Part shown: one piece after another, positions 43,225-51,953 of the stretch
Layout of the letters: every line of letters begins with the position of its first letter
Position numbering within the stretch: the first letter of the stretch is position 1
NCBI GenBank assembly: GCA_910586715.1
Contig: CAJUJG010000016.1
Span: 1-58,407, forward strand
From: an uncultured Lachnospiraceae bacterium
GTDB lineage: Bacteria; Bacillota; Clostridia; Lachnospirales; Lachnospiraceae
Direction of reading: 5' to 3'
DNA: 58,407 bases
Notes under the pieces: generated by a model
Seen by the model: the letters and a program-made list of their open reading frames with translations, nothing else
Database searches by the model: none
What the model was told of the DNA's origin: nothing
Made by a program: the position numbers and the translations under genes

Positions 43225-44012
43225 TCAGTGTGATTGTTCCTGTCTATAATGTAAGCGAATACCTGTGCGCGTGTATTGATTCGATATTATCACAGACATA
43301 TCAAAACCTGGAAGTCATTCTTGTGGATGACGGCGCCACTGATGATTGCCCGGGCTTGTGTGACGGCTATTCGTTAAAAGACAGCCGTGTAAAGGTTATT
43401 CATCAGGCAAACGGAGGTTTGTCGGCAGCCAGAAATAAAGGATATGAGGTATCAAGCGGCAGATATATTGCGTTCGTTGATGCGGATGATATGGTCGACA
43501 GCAAATATATTGAGAAACTGTATCGGTTGCTCATAAAAAGCAATGCACAGATTGCGGCATGTGCTTATACCCGTACCCTAAAGGAAATGCTACCAGAAGC
43601 CAATGCAAAAAAATACATACTGACCTCCAAAAAAATGCTTCAAAATTGGCACGGCAAGCTGAAAGCCATAGAAACGGTGTCGTGGAATAAGCTTTACGAC
43701 CGTCAGATATTCAGAAAACTTGAAACAGTTCAGTTATTTCCCGAGGGAAGGATCCATGAGGATGTTTACACGAGCCATTTGTTTGTCAATTGCGCTGAGA
43801 CCGTCGCGGTTACAACGGAAAAGCTCTATTATTACCGCCCGCGAAAGCATAGCATTAGCAGGACCTATACGAACGAGGCGGTGAAGGCAGACCTGGATGC
43901 ACAGAAAGAAAGACTTCGGTTTTTTAAGGAAAAGAAGTTTTATGGGGCGTATGTGAGACTGCTGGTCGGGCATTGGGGGCATAGAGGGGTGTATGTGTTA
44001 AAAATTATATAA
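43215..44012 (+). CDS. glycosyltransferase family 2 protein
   Basis: The 265-aa GT-A enzyme starts MDLISVIVPVYNVSEYL, with EVILVDDGATDDCPGLCDGY and the metal-binding FVDADD. A later GRIHEDVYTSHLF segment holds the E-D catalytic-base pattern of GT2. It is shorter than the usual 300-330 aa, losing part of the C-terminal helices. The start overlaps the previous stop. A promoter for the next operon follows. Confidence 0.9.
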   Translation: MDLISVIVPVYNVSEYLCACIDSILSQTYQNLEVILVDDGATDDCPGLCDGYSLKDSRVKVIHQANGGLSAARNKGYEVSSGRYIAFVDADDMVDSKYIEKLYRLLIKSNAQIAACAYTRTLKEMLPEANAKKYILTSKKMLQNWHGKLKAIETVSWNKLYDRQIFRKLETVQLFPEGRIHEDVYTSHLFVNCAETVAVTTEKLYYYRPRKHSISRTYTNEAVKADLDAQKERLRFFKEKKFYGAYVRLLVGHWGHRGVYVLKII

Positions 44013-44076
44013 GCAAATGTTTTTGAAAGATTTTTGCTGAAAATATTAGAAAAATATTGTGAAACAAAGAAAAGTG

Positions 44077-44106
44077 TTTACAATCATAATAAAAGTAGCT
44101 TATAAT
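44077..44106 (+). promoter_or_regulatory. promoter of the epimerase gene
   Basis: TTTACA (44077-44082), 18-bp spacer, TATAAT (44101-44106). The start is about 130 nt upstream of the gene; the leader shows no obvious structure. Confidence 0.6.
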
Positions 44107-44239
44107 ATGAAATGCATTGTTAGCATGGGCAGGGCTATATGAGAATAAACAGAACAAAAATAATGAGATGTATTATTAAAAATTTGAATAAGCAGCAAAT
44201 TATTATTGACGTTGTTGGCATTAGATATTGAGAGATTAA

Positions 44240-45403
44240 ATGAAGGATATTAAAATGAAAAATATATTAATTACTGGCGGTGCAGGATTTATTGGAAGTG
44301 AGATTGTAAAAAAGTTAAGTTTATTAGGGAGCTACAATATTACTGTGTTGGATGCCATGACAAAGCAGATTCATGGGGATGATTGGGAGCATTCTTATCT
44401 TTATGCATCAATAAAAGATAAGTGTCATTTTATAAAAGCGGATATTTGTGATTTTGATGCGGTTAAAAATGCTTTAGATGGTCAAGAATATATTATTCAC
44501 TTAGCGGCGGAGACAGGAACAGGTCAGTCAATGTATATGATAAACCGTTACAACGAAGTGAATATTATGGGAACCTCTAATATTCTTCAGGCAATCTCAA
44601 GCGCAAATAAGAAAAATACAGTAAAAAAAATAATTTTATCCTCATCGCGCTCAGTCTATGGAGAAGGTAAATATATTTGCCCTCAATGTGGTGTGGTATA
44701 CCCGAATGCACGAAAGAAGGAAAATATGCAGAAAGGTAATTTTAATTTATATTGTGAGCATTGTGGGGAAAAGTTAAAAATAGCGTTAACAACAGAGGAC
44801 AGTTTGGTAAAACCAAATTCGTTATATGCATTTACTAAGTATACTCAAGAGAATATGTTATCTACGATGTGTCCGGCAATGGGGATTGATTATACAATAT
44901 TTCGGTTTCAAAATGTATATGGGGTTGGGCAATCACTAAAAAATCCATATACGGGAATACTATCAATATTTTCAACACTTATGTTGGAAAATAAACCAAT
45001 TAATATTTTTGAAGATGGATTGGAAAGCAGAGATTTTATCAATGTAGTGGATGTAGCAGATTCTGTGATTAATTCATTGGATATAAAGGAAAGCAATTCA
45101 GAAATAATTAATTTGGGAAGCGGAATTGGTACGAGTGTAATAGAAATAGCGCAGCTCCTAAAAAAAGAATATAAAAGTGACAGTAATATTAATATAACCG
45201 GAGATTTCAGACTGGGTGACATAGCACATAATGTTGCTGATATTTCAAAATCTGAACGGATACTTGGTTTTAAGCAAACAGTTTTGTTAGAGGAAGGGTT
45301 GCATAACTTTTGTAATTGGGTACGCAACCAAAGCATAGATAACAGCGGATATGAAGCTTCACTAAACGAGATGGAAAAATCAGGAATGTTTATCAGAAAA
45401 TAG
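44240..45403 (+). CDS. NAD-dependent sugar epimerase with zinc-ribbon insert (dTDP-rhamnose 4-epimerase-like)
   Basis: The 387-aa extended SDR has the NAD site TGGAGFIGS (12-20) and catalytic Tyr196-x3-Lys200 (SLYAFTKYTQE). After SSSRSVYGEGKY comes an insert with Cys147-x2-Cys150 and Cys172-x2-Cys175, a likely zinc ribbon. The same layout (S-R-x-V-Y-G-E-G, two CxxC pairs, T-E-D, Y-A-x-T-K) is what I recall for dTDP-L-rhamnose 4-epimerases, which make dTDP-6-deoxy-L-talose. The neighbouring RgpF-type genes fit rhamnose chemistry, but the substrate is inferred. An alternative start is Met6. Confidence 0.8.
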   Translation: MKDIKMKNILITGGAGFIGSEIVKKLSLLGSYNITVLDAMTKQIHGDDWEHSYLYASIKDKCHFIKADICDFDAVKNALDGQEYIIHLAAETGTGQSMYMINRYNEVNIMGTSNILQAISSANKKNTVKKIILSSSRSVYGEGKYICPQCGVVYPNARKKENMQKGNFNLYCEHCGEKLKIALTTEDSLVKPNSLYAFTKYTQENMLSTMCPAMGIDYTIFRFQNVYGVGQSLKNPYTGILSIFSTLMLENKPINIFEDGLESRDFINVVDVADSVINSLDIKESNSEIINLGSGIGTSVIEIAQLLKKEYKSDSNINITGDFRLGDIAHNVADISKSERILGFKQTVLLEEGLHNFCNWVRNQSIDNSGYEASLNEMEKSGMFIRK

Positions 45404-45465
45404 CAAACAGTTTATATGGTAATTGTTTCATTCTTATACAATATAATACAAAATGCGGAAATATG

Positions 45466-45494
45466 TTTACAATCGAAGTATGTAGAATTATAAT
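45466..45494 (+). promoter_or_regulatory. promoter of the first RgpF-like gene
   Basis: TTTACA (45466-45471), 17-bp spacer, TATAAT (45489-45494). It shares the TGTTTACAATC core with the promoter at 44077. Confidence 0.65.
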
Positions 45495-45558
45495 AGTTGT
45501 AAGTTTTGCGTAAAATACGTCTTCTGCGTATGATTCCAAGAGGGAGAATAGAGGTATA

Positions 45559-47460
45559 ATGCTAAGAATTAAGGATGGACAAAAAAGAGGTTGCATTTAT
45601 TTCTTTTTTGATAAGGACGGAATAGTAGATGACTATGTTATATACTTGTTAGATGACCTGATACAGAATATTGACGAACTGGTTATTGTTTGTAATGGAA
45701 AATTAAATGAAGATGGACAAAAGAAGTTTGAAAAGTATAATTCGAAGATAATTGTTCGACCTAACGAAGGCTTAGACGTTTGGGCATACAAAGAAGGATT
45801 ATCTTATTTGGGTTGGGATAAAATAGAATTATTGGATGAGTTGGTAATGCTAAATCATACGATAATGGGTCCGGTATACCCGTTTGCTGATACATTTAGC
45901 AAAATGAATGAAAAAGATGTGGACTTTTGGGGTATTACGAAACATGAGAAAGTCGATGAAGATCCTTATGGACTTAATCCGTATGGGTACCTTCCGGAGC
46001 ATATTCAATCACATTTTATGGTATACAGGAAAAAATTATTGTGTTCAAAGGAGTTTCAAGACTATTGGGATAATTTTCGAAAGGTTGAAAATTATAGGGA
46101 TTCCGTATGCTATCATGAATCGTATTTCACAAAGTATTTTGCCGATTTAGGATATAAATGGGACGTGTCAGTAGATGTTACTGATTTGGAAAATGTGTCG
46201 GCATATCCTGTATTTTACTGTGCTAGAGAAATGGTTGAGAATAGAAAGTGCCCTATATTTAAAAGGAGGGCTTTTTTTCACGATTATGGTCAGATGCTTG
46301 AAACTACAGCAGGGCAACCAGTGGTAGAATTATATAATTTTTTAAATGAGAGCGGGCTTTATGATGTTGAGCTAATTTGGCAGAATATCCTTAGAACGAT
46401 GGACCACACAGAGATAGCGAAAAATCTGCATTTAAATTATACGCTTCCTACAAACATTAAGTTACAAAAGTTTAAGGACAAGCCTTCACAAAAAAGAAGA
46501 GTAGCGATGCTTGCACATATATACTATGTAGATGAGTTAAAAAATCTTTATTCCTACATTTCCAATATGCCTGAAGATGCAGATTTTTACTTTACAACGC
46601 AAACAGATGAAAAAAAGAAGCAGATAGAGTCTTATTGTGCGAAATTAAAAAATAAAGTGTCCGTAAAACTGGTTAAAAATAGAGGAAGGGATGTATCAGC
46701 GCTTCTTATTATTGGACGTGAACTTGTAGACCAATATGATTACATATGCTTTATACATGATAAAAAGGTAACACAGGAAAAACCGGGAAGCGTGGGAGAG
46801 GGGTTTGCATACATTTGTTATAAAAATGTTTTAGAAACAAAAGAGTATGTGGAAAATATTTTACAATTATTTGAGGACAATAATCATTTAGGCGTGTTGT
46901 GCCCGCCTAAGCCATTACATGGTCCTTATGTATTTGGGCTATTGCAGACATGGGAAAAAAATTATACTAATACGGTAAAGTTGTTAAAAAAATTAGATAT
47001 ATCGGTTCCTATTGATAAGTTTAAAGTTCCTATAGCTCCACATGGTTCTTGCTTTTGGTTTAGAACATCTGCAGTAAAAAAACTGTTTGCAAATGATTGG
47101 CAGTATGATGATTTTCCCGAAGAACCATTACCAATAGATGGAACAATATCCCATGCAATAGAAAGGTGTTATGCTTATGTTGCACAAGAAGCCGGTTATT
47201 ATACTGCTGTGGTAATGAGCGACAATTTTGCCAAAATAGAATATACAACATTGATGTATTATGCTGGGACATTTGGAACACATGATTTGTTGGGATTGTT
47301 TCAGTCTCAAAATGGCATAAGGATTAACTTTCATGGATGGGATTATAGGATTAAGTATTTTTTAAGAAAAATTCTTCCTAAAGAAGCATTTGTAAAAGTA
47401 ATTAATGTGAAAAGAAAAATTATGGGACCGCACAAGGTTTACAGATATGAAGATAATTAG
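45559..47460 (+). CDS. RgpF-type rhamnan synthesis protein (glycosyltransferase), copy 1
   Basis: The 633-aa protein contains two RgpF-like modules. The first (about 1-300) has IDELVIVCNGKLNEDGQKKF, NEGLDVWAYKEGL and DFWGITKHE; the second (about 310-600) has KNRGRDVSALLIIGRELV, YICFIHDKK and PHGSCFWFRTSA. RgpF proteins take part in polyrhamnose side-chain synthesis in streptococci, so a rhamnose-containing glycan is likely. It shares these motifs with the genes at 51954 and 53980 but lacks their C-terminal coiled coil. The exporter permease follows by 17 bp. Confidence 0.85.
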   Translation: MLRIKDGQKRGCIYFFFDKDGIVDDYVIYLLDDLIQNIDELVIVCNGKLNEDGQKKFEKYNSKIIVRPNEGLDVWAYKEGLSYLGWDKIELLDELVMLNHTIMGPVYPFADTFSKMNEKDVDFWGITKHEKVDEDPYGLNPYGYLPEHIQSHFMVYRKKLLCSKEFQDYWDNFRKVENYRDSVCYHESYFTKYFADLGYKWDVSVDVTDLENVSAYPVFYCAREMVENRKCPIFKRRAFFHDYGQMLETTAGQPVVELYNFLNESGLYDVELIWQNILRTMDHTEIAKNLHLNYTLPTNIKLQKFKDKPSQKRRVAMLAHIYYVDELKNLYSYISNMPEDADFYFTTQTDEKKKQIESYCAKLKNKVSVKLVKNRGRDVSALLIIGRELVDQYDYICFIHDKKVTQEKPGSVGEGFAYICYKNVLETKEYVENILQLFEDNNHLGVLCPPKPLHGPYVFGLLQTWEKNYTNTVKLLKKLDISVPIDKFKVPIAPHGSCFWFRTSAVKKLFANDWQYDDFPEEPLPIDGTISHAIERCYAYVAQEAGYYTAVVMSDNFAKIEYTTLMYYAGTFGTHDLLGLFQSQNGIRINFHGWDYRIKYFLRKILPKEAFVKVINVKRKIMGPHKVYRYEDN

Positions 47461-47477
47461 GAGAAGAAGTATTTAGT

Positions 47478-48245
47478 ATGCAGGAAATATATGAATATAG
47501 GGAAATGATATTAAGTTTGGTGAGGCGTGATTTAAAAGGAAGATATAAGAATTCCTTATTAGGTTTTTTTTGGACTTTTTTAAATCCACTGCTTCAGTTA
47601 ATGATATATACCTTTGCATTTTCAGTCGTAATGCCGATGGGAATAGAAAATTATTATATGCATTTATTTGTAGCGCTTATACCGTGGATTTTTTTTTCAA
47701 CATGCATGACAGGAGGAGCAAGGGCAATTATAGATCAACAAGACATGGTTAAAAAAATATATTTTCCACGGCAAGTATTACCAATTGCATTTGTTACAAG
47801 CCAGTTTGTTAATATGCTATTATCTTTTGTTGTTGTATTTGCCGTATTGATTGTCTCTGGTATTGGAATTAACATACAGGCAATAGTGGTACTTCCGGCA
47901 GTAATGGTCATACAGTATTTATTTGTATTAGGGATTGCCTTAGCATGCAGTGCTATTTCAGTATATTATAGAGATATGGAGCAAATCTTTGGAATTTTGT
48001 CTATCGGTCTAATGTATGCATCTCCAGTTGTATATTCCTTGAACTCGGTTCCGCCAGAATTTCATGGAATATTAAATAGTAATCCAATGACAGTGCTTAT
48101 CGTTGCATATAGAGATATTTTATTTTACAAACAGATACCTGATTTAAAATGTTTATTTATTGTTTTACTAGAAAGTCTGTGTGTGGTTATTGTTGGCTGG
48201 TGCATTTTTGAAAAGCTCCAAAGGAGATTTGTTGAGGAATTTTAA
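47478..48245 (+). CDS. ABC-2 polysaccharide export permease (Wzm/TagG-like)
   Basis: The 255-aa protein has six predicted membrane helices. The ABC-2 polysaccharide exporter pattern includes RRDLKGRYKNSLLGFFWTFL at the N-terminus, PWIFFSTCMTGGARAIIDQQ and YYRDMEQIFGI with MYASPVVYSL. It would move a finished glycan across the membrane with the ATPase encoded next. GGAGAAG precedes the start. Confidence 0.92.
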   Translation: MQEIYEYREMILSLVRRDLKGRYKNSLLGFFWTFLNPLLQLMIYTFAFSVVMPMGIENYYMHLFVALIPWIFFSTCMTGGARAIIDQQDMVKKIYFPRQVLPIAFVTSQFVNMLLSFVVVFAVLIVSGIGINIQAIVVLPAVMVIQYLFVLGIALACSAISVYYRDMEQIFGILSIGLMYASPVVYSLNSVPPEFHGILNSNPMTVLIVAYRDILFYKQIPDLKCLFIVLLESLCVVIVGWCIFEKLQRRFVEEF

Positions 48246-48246
48246 G

Positions 48247-49485
48247 ATGAATGATATAGAAAACAGGGAAGTGACCATTCAAGTTAGAAATATGTCAAAA
48301 AAGTTTCGGGTTTATTTTGATAAAGGACATATGTTAAAAGAGAAACTGCTTTTTACTGCTAGAAACCGTTATGAAACCCGAACGATTTTAGATAATATTA
48401 GTTTTGACATTTATAAAGGAGAGGCAGTTGGACTAATAGGTCATAATGGTTGTGGTAAAAGTACTGCATTGAAGCTTTTAACAAGAATAATCTATCCTGA
48501 TAGTGGCACAATTAATGTGAAGGGGAGGGTATCAAGTTTACTTGAGCTGGGGGCCGGATTTCATCCAGATTTATCAGGACGTGAGAATATATATATAAAT
48601 GCGTCTATTTTTGGATTAAAAAGGAAAGAGATAGACGAAAAAATTCAGCAGATAATTTTATTTTCAGAATTGGAAGATTTTATAGATAATCCGGTAAGGA
48701 CATATTCGTCCGGTATGTATATGAGACTGGCATTTTCTGTTGCAATTAATGTTAAGGCGGATATTTTACTGGTTGATGAAATTTTGGCAGTAGGAGATGC
48801 GGGGTTTCAGGCGAAATGCCTTAATAAAATCCGCGAAATAAAAGATAGCGGAACAACCATTGTTTTGGTTTCACACTCTATGAATCAGATAAAAGAAGTA
48901 TGTGATAGATGCATTTGGATTAATAATGCTAAAGTGGCAGCAATGGGAGAGACGGAGGAAGTCATTACAAAATATATAACATACGTAGATGAGATAGAAA
49001 AGAGTAAATTGGCAAATGAATTGATTGGAAGACCTAATGAATTAAAAGTTGCAATGAACAAGAAAAATGATTTGGAGATATTGGAGGTTAAAATTGTTGA
49101 TATTAATTCGGTAGATAAAAGAGTTTGGGGTATAGGTGAAAGTATAAAAATTTTTATTAAATTTAGATTTATAGCTAATATCTATGCAAAAATAAGGTTT
49201 GAAATAGCCCGTGCGGATGGCATTGTTGCTTATGCAAATGTATTTGACAGAAATGGGGAAAATTTTTTGTTCAGTGAAGAAAATCAATTGTATTTCAACT
49301 TTAAAAACCTTAATTTATTAGCAGGAAAATTTTATCTGATGATGTATATAGAAAATGGTAATGGAGAACTTTTGGGCAGTGTTACTCCTTTTGCGGAGAT
49401 TGATATTTTGGATGATTCATGTCGTTATGGAATTTCAAATTTAGAATGTGAATGTGAGCTGAATAGCAAGGAGGAAATAAAATGA
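48247..49485 (+). CDS. ABC polysaccharide export ATPase with Wzt-like C-terminal domain
   Basis: The 412-aa protein has Walker A GHNGCGKST (65-73), signature YSSGM (153-157) and Walker B LLVDE (174-178), with the SSLLELGAGFHPDLSGRENI region typical of the Wzt/TagH group. Beyond the ATPase (about residue 260 onward) comes a beta-rich C-terminal domain (LEILEVKIVDINSVDKRVWG to AKIRFEIARADGIVAYANVF) like that of Wzt. In E. coli O9a this domain binds the capped chain end before export. ATG 48247 follows GAGGA; the stop shares ATGA with the next gene. Confidence 0.92.
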   Translation: MNDIENREVTIQVRNMSKKFRVYFDKGHMLKEKLLFTARNRYETRTILDNISFDIYKGEAVGLIGHNGCGKSTALKLLTRIIYPDSGTINVKGRVSSLLELGAGFHPDLSGRENIYINASIFGLKRKEIDEKIQQIILFSELEDFIDNPVRTYSSGMYMRLAFSVAINVKADILLVDEILAVGDAGFQAKCLNKIREIKDSGTTIVLVSHSMNQIKEVCDRCIWINNAKVAAMGETEEVITKYITYVDEIEKSKLANELIGRPNELKVAMNKKNDLEILEVKIVDINSVDKRVWGIGESIKIFIKFRFIANIYAKIRFEIARADGIVAYANVFDRNGENFLFSEENQLYFNFKNLNLLAGKFYLMMYIENGNGELLGSVTPFAEIDILDDSCRYGISNLECECELNSKEEIK

Positions 49486-50309
49486 AAATATTGGTTACAG
49501 GGGCAGCAGGATATATAGGAAGGCATGTAGTTGAAAAATTGTTGAATATGGGGCATGATGTAATTGCTGTAGACTTAAATTCAAACGGGATAGATAGTAG
49601 AGCTGAATATAGCAATACAAATATTTTTTCAGGAGATAAAGAAATTTTCCATGTACTAGGAGAACCAGATATATGTGTGCACTTAGCATGGAAGGATGGA
49701 TTTGTACATAATTCGACATCACATATGAATAATTTGTCATCACATTATAGATTTTTATGTGACCTAATAGATGGCGGATGTAAAAGGATAGCTGTTATGG
49801 GAACGATGCATGAAGTAGGATTTTGGGAAGGTGCGATTGACGAGAATACCCCCTGTAATCCATTGTCTCAGTATGGAATAGCTAAAAATGCATTGAGGCA
49901 ATCGCTGCTATTATATGCCAAAGATAAAGGAACTAATATCTACTGGTTAAGGGCATATTATATATTAGGGGATGATTTAAAAAATCATTCAATTTTTACT
50001 AAAATACTGCAAGCAGCACAGGAAGGAAAACAAGAATTTCCATTTACGACAGGTCAGAGTAAATACGATTTTATAGAAGTGGATGAACTTGCAGAACAGA
50101 TTGCAAAGGTCAGTACACAAGATAAATATTCAGGCATTATAAACGTATGTTCAGGAAATCCGATTTCGCTGGCAGACAGAGTAGAACAGTTTATAAAAGA
50201 AAGAAATCTTAATATAAAATTATCTTATGGTGAATTTCCGGATAGACCGTATGATTCTAAAATTGTGTATGGCGATAACTCCATTATAAGGGAAATAATG
50301 GGGAGATAA
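49482..50309 (+). CDS. NAD-dependent sugar epimerase/dehydratase (extended SDR)
   Basis: The 275-aa protein has TGAAGYIGRHV at the NAD site and the catalytic Tyr-x3-Lys in SQYGIAKNAL; the serine partner lies in AVMGTMHEVG-like sequence. A C-terminal substrate domain ends KLSYGEFPDRPYDSKIVYGD. It likely shapes a nucleotide sugar for the glycan. It overlaps the ATPase gene by ATGA. The substrate is unknown. Confidence 0.88.
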   Translation: MKILVTGAAGYIGRHVVEKLLNMGHDVIAVDLNSNGIDSRAEYSNTNIFSGDKEIFHVLGEPDICVHLAWKDGFVHNSTSHMNNLSSHYRFLCDLIDGGCKRIAVMGTMHEVGFWEGAIDENTPCNPLSQYGIAKNALRQSLLLYAKDKGTNIYWLRAYYILGDDLKNHSIFTKILQAAQEGKQEFPFTTGQSKYDFIEVDELAEQIAKVSTQDKYSGIINVCSGNPISLADRVEQFIKERNLNIKLSYGEFPDRPYDSKIVYGDNSIIREIMGR

Positions 50310-50321
50310 GGACTTTAACAT

Positions 50322-51352
50322 ATGAAAAAAGAAAGAATACTATATTTTGATATAATTAAGTTATTGGCGCTTATATGTGTTTTAGTGTGCCACTATATGA
50401 GAACTTTGGACTTTTATCAAATATCATATAATTTTAAATTGCTGCCGGATAATATATTTTCAATTTATACGGGGACGGTTGGATGTGTTCTGTTTTTTAT
50501 TGTAAGTGGTGCAAGTTTAGAATATGTATATCATGAACAGTTAAAGCTAAAGACGTATTTTATTAAAAGATTTAAAGGAATATATCCAATGTTTTGGATT
50601 TCTTTTGTTATTTTTTTCTGTATATATTTTTATATAGATGGAGGATACAATAAAAATATACCAAGATGGAAAATTATACTTTCGATGACTGGCTTTGATG
50701 GAATAGTGAATTCTTTTTCCTCAACTTTTTGGACAGTTGGAGAATGGTTTTTAGGTGTTTTAATAATACTTTACATATTGTTTCCGATTTTAAAAAAGTT
50801 AGTAGATGAGTTTCCTTATCCAAGTTTAGCAGTAAGCACATTGGTTGGAGTAATTTTTGATTATACATATAGTAATTCGCATGTTGATATATCGGTATTA
50901 TTTATAGTATGGATTCCGGCATTTGTTCTTGGAATGGTTTTTGTTAAAAGAATAAAAAGAGTTAGTAATTGTTTGTTAATTGTATCAATGATAGTGCTAA
51001 CTATATTCACGATTTTTGATTTAAATTTTGTTTATAAAATGACAAGCATATATTTTGTAGGTGCATCACTTTTCTTTATCTTAGTATATTTATTTCAGGA
51101 TAGAGTAGAGAAATGCGGGGGGGGGGGGTATATACGTTAAGCTCCTTTGCAGGGAGATATTGTTATCCGATTTTTTTAGTTCATCATCGCATGATGCTTA
51201 CTCTTATGAGAAAATTCAGTAAATACAGTTTTTCTCAAGGTGATGTTATATGCTTATTTGTTTTTATGATTCTTGCCATATTAGCGGCTTCGTATTTAGT
51301 TGATAAAATAACAAATTCAGTTTTGGCTTTATGGAGGAAGAAGAATGCATAA
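50322..51352 (+). CDS. acyltransferase 3 family O-acyltransferase, split by a G12 tract (frame off)
   Basis: Read in one piece with the frame restored, this gives about 343 aa, normal for acyltransferase 3. It opens with YFDIIKLLALICVLVCHY and carries many membrane helices. In the given sequence the first frame enters a run of 12 G at 51117-51128 and stops at 51140 after 272 codons (ending CGGGGYIR). The last part, GVYTLSSFAGRYCYPIFLVH onward, lies in another frame until 51352. With 13 or 10 G the frame is continuous. The family transfers acetyl or other acyl groups to exported glycans. Confidence 0.85.
51117..51128 (+). repeat. poly-G tract (12 G) inside the acyltransferase gene
   Basis: Twelve consecutive G in otherwise AT-rich DNA, at codon 266 of about 343. 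Such tracts slip in replication and switch genes on and off; a sequencing error in the run is the alternative. Confidence 0.9.
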
Positions 51353-51821
51353 AAATAAGAAACAAGTTTTAACAAAAGTGTTAACTATTATATTTTTAAT
51401 AGCTTTGATAACTGTAAGTTTTGAAAAAGAGAAACATAATATACAAGCAAAACAGCAGGAATTAGATTTAGAATATTCGGATGAGGAACTCAATGCGGAA
51501 ATAATTTTTAATAATGCTCCTGAATGTGTAAAGCATACGGAATCATATCGAATACTAATTACTGTAAAAAATTGCGGGTCTGCTATATGGTCAAATGAAG
51601 AAGATATACGATTGTGCATATGGCAAGATGACATGGATTACGGATTCCGCGTGAATATTCCAGAAGGTATAGAAGTACATCAAGGAGATGAATGGACATT
51701 TGAGTTGGACGGTTTTATGCTGCCAGAAGCATCGCAGACAAAACTGGAGTTTCAGATGGTAAAAGAAAATGTTGTATATTTTGGCGAGCGAGAAGCAGCA
51801 ATTATTATGGCAGTAGATTAA
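51345..51821 (+). CDS. exported NBR1-Ig-like domain protein
   Basis: The 158-aa protein has a signal anchor (about 8-24; VLTKVLTIIFLIALITVS), a short charged spacer, and an Ig-like domain. It reads YRILITVKNCGSAIWSNEED, IRLCIWQDDMDYGFRVNIPE, EVHQGDEWTFELDG and TKLEFQMVKENVVYFGE. The N-x-G-x-x-x-W-S core is typical of NBR1-type Ig domains in glycan-linked bacterial proteins. The start overlaps the acyltransferase end by 8 nt, so its translation may depend on that frame being open. Confidence 0.7.
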   Translation: MHKNKKQVLTKVLTIIFLIALITVSFEKEKHNIQAKQQELDLEYSDEELNAEIIFNNAPECVKHTESYRILITVKNCGSAIWSNEEDIRLCIWQDDMDYGFRVNIPEGIEVHQGDEWTFELDGFMLPEASQTKLEFQMVKENVVYFGEREAAIIMAVD

Positions 51822-51953
51822 TCAGTAGTAAGGTAATAATTCATAAGTACAATAATTGCAGAACGACTGAATACGGTTGTTTATTTGATTATAATGTATG
51901 AAATATTATTAAATGAGAAAATGTTTTAAAGGAGATTGTGGAGGAATCGTAAA

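Noticed and set aside
51089..51106. Acyltransferase simply truncated as a pseudogene
   Set aside because: The remaining frame after the G run is fully open, continues the family's C-terminal helices and ends in overlap with the next gene; the only defect is tract length.
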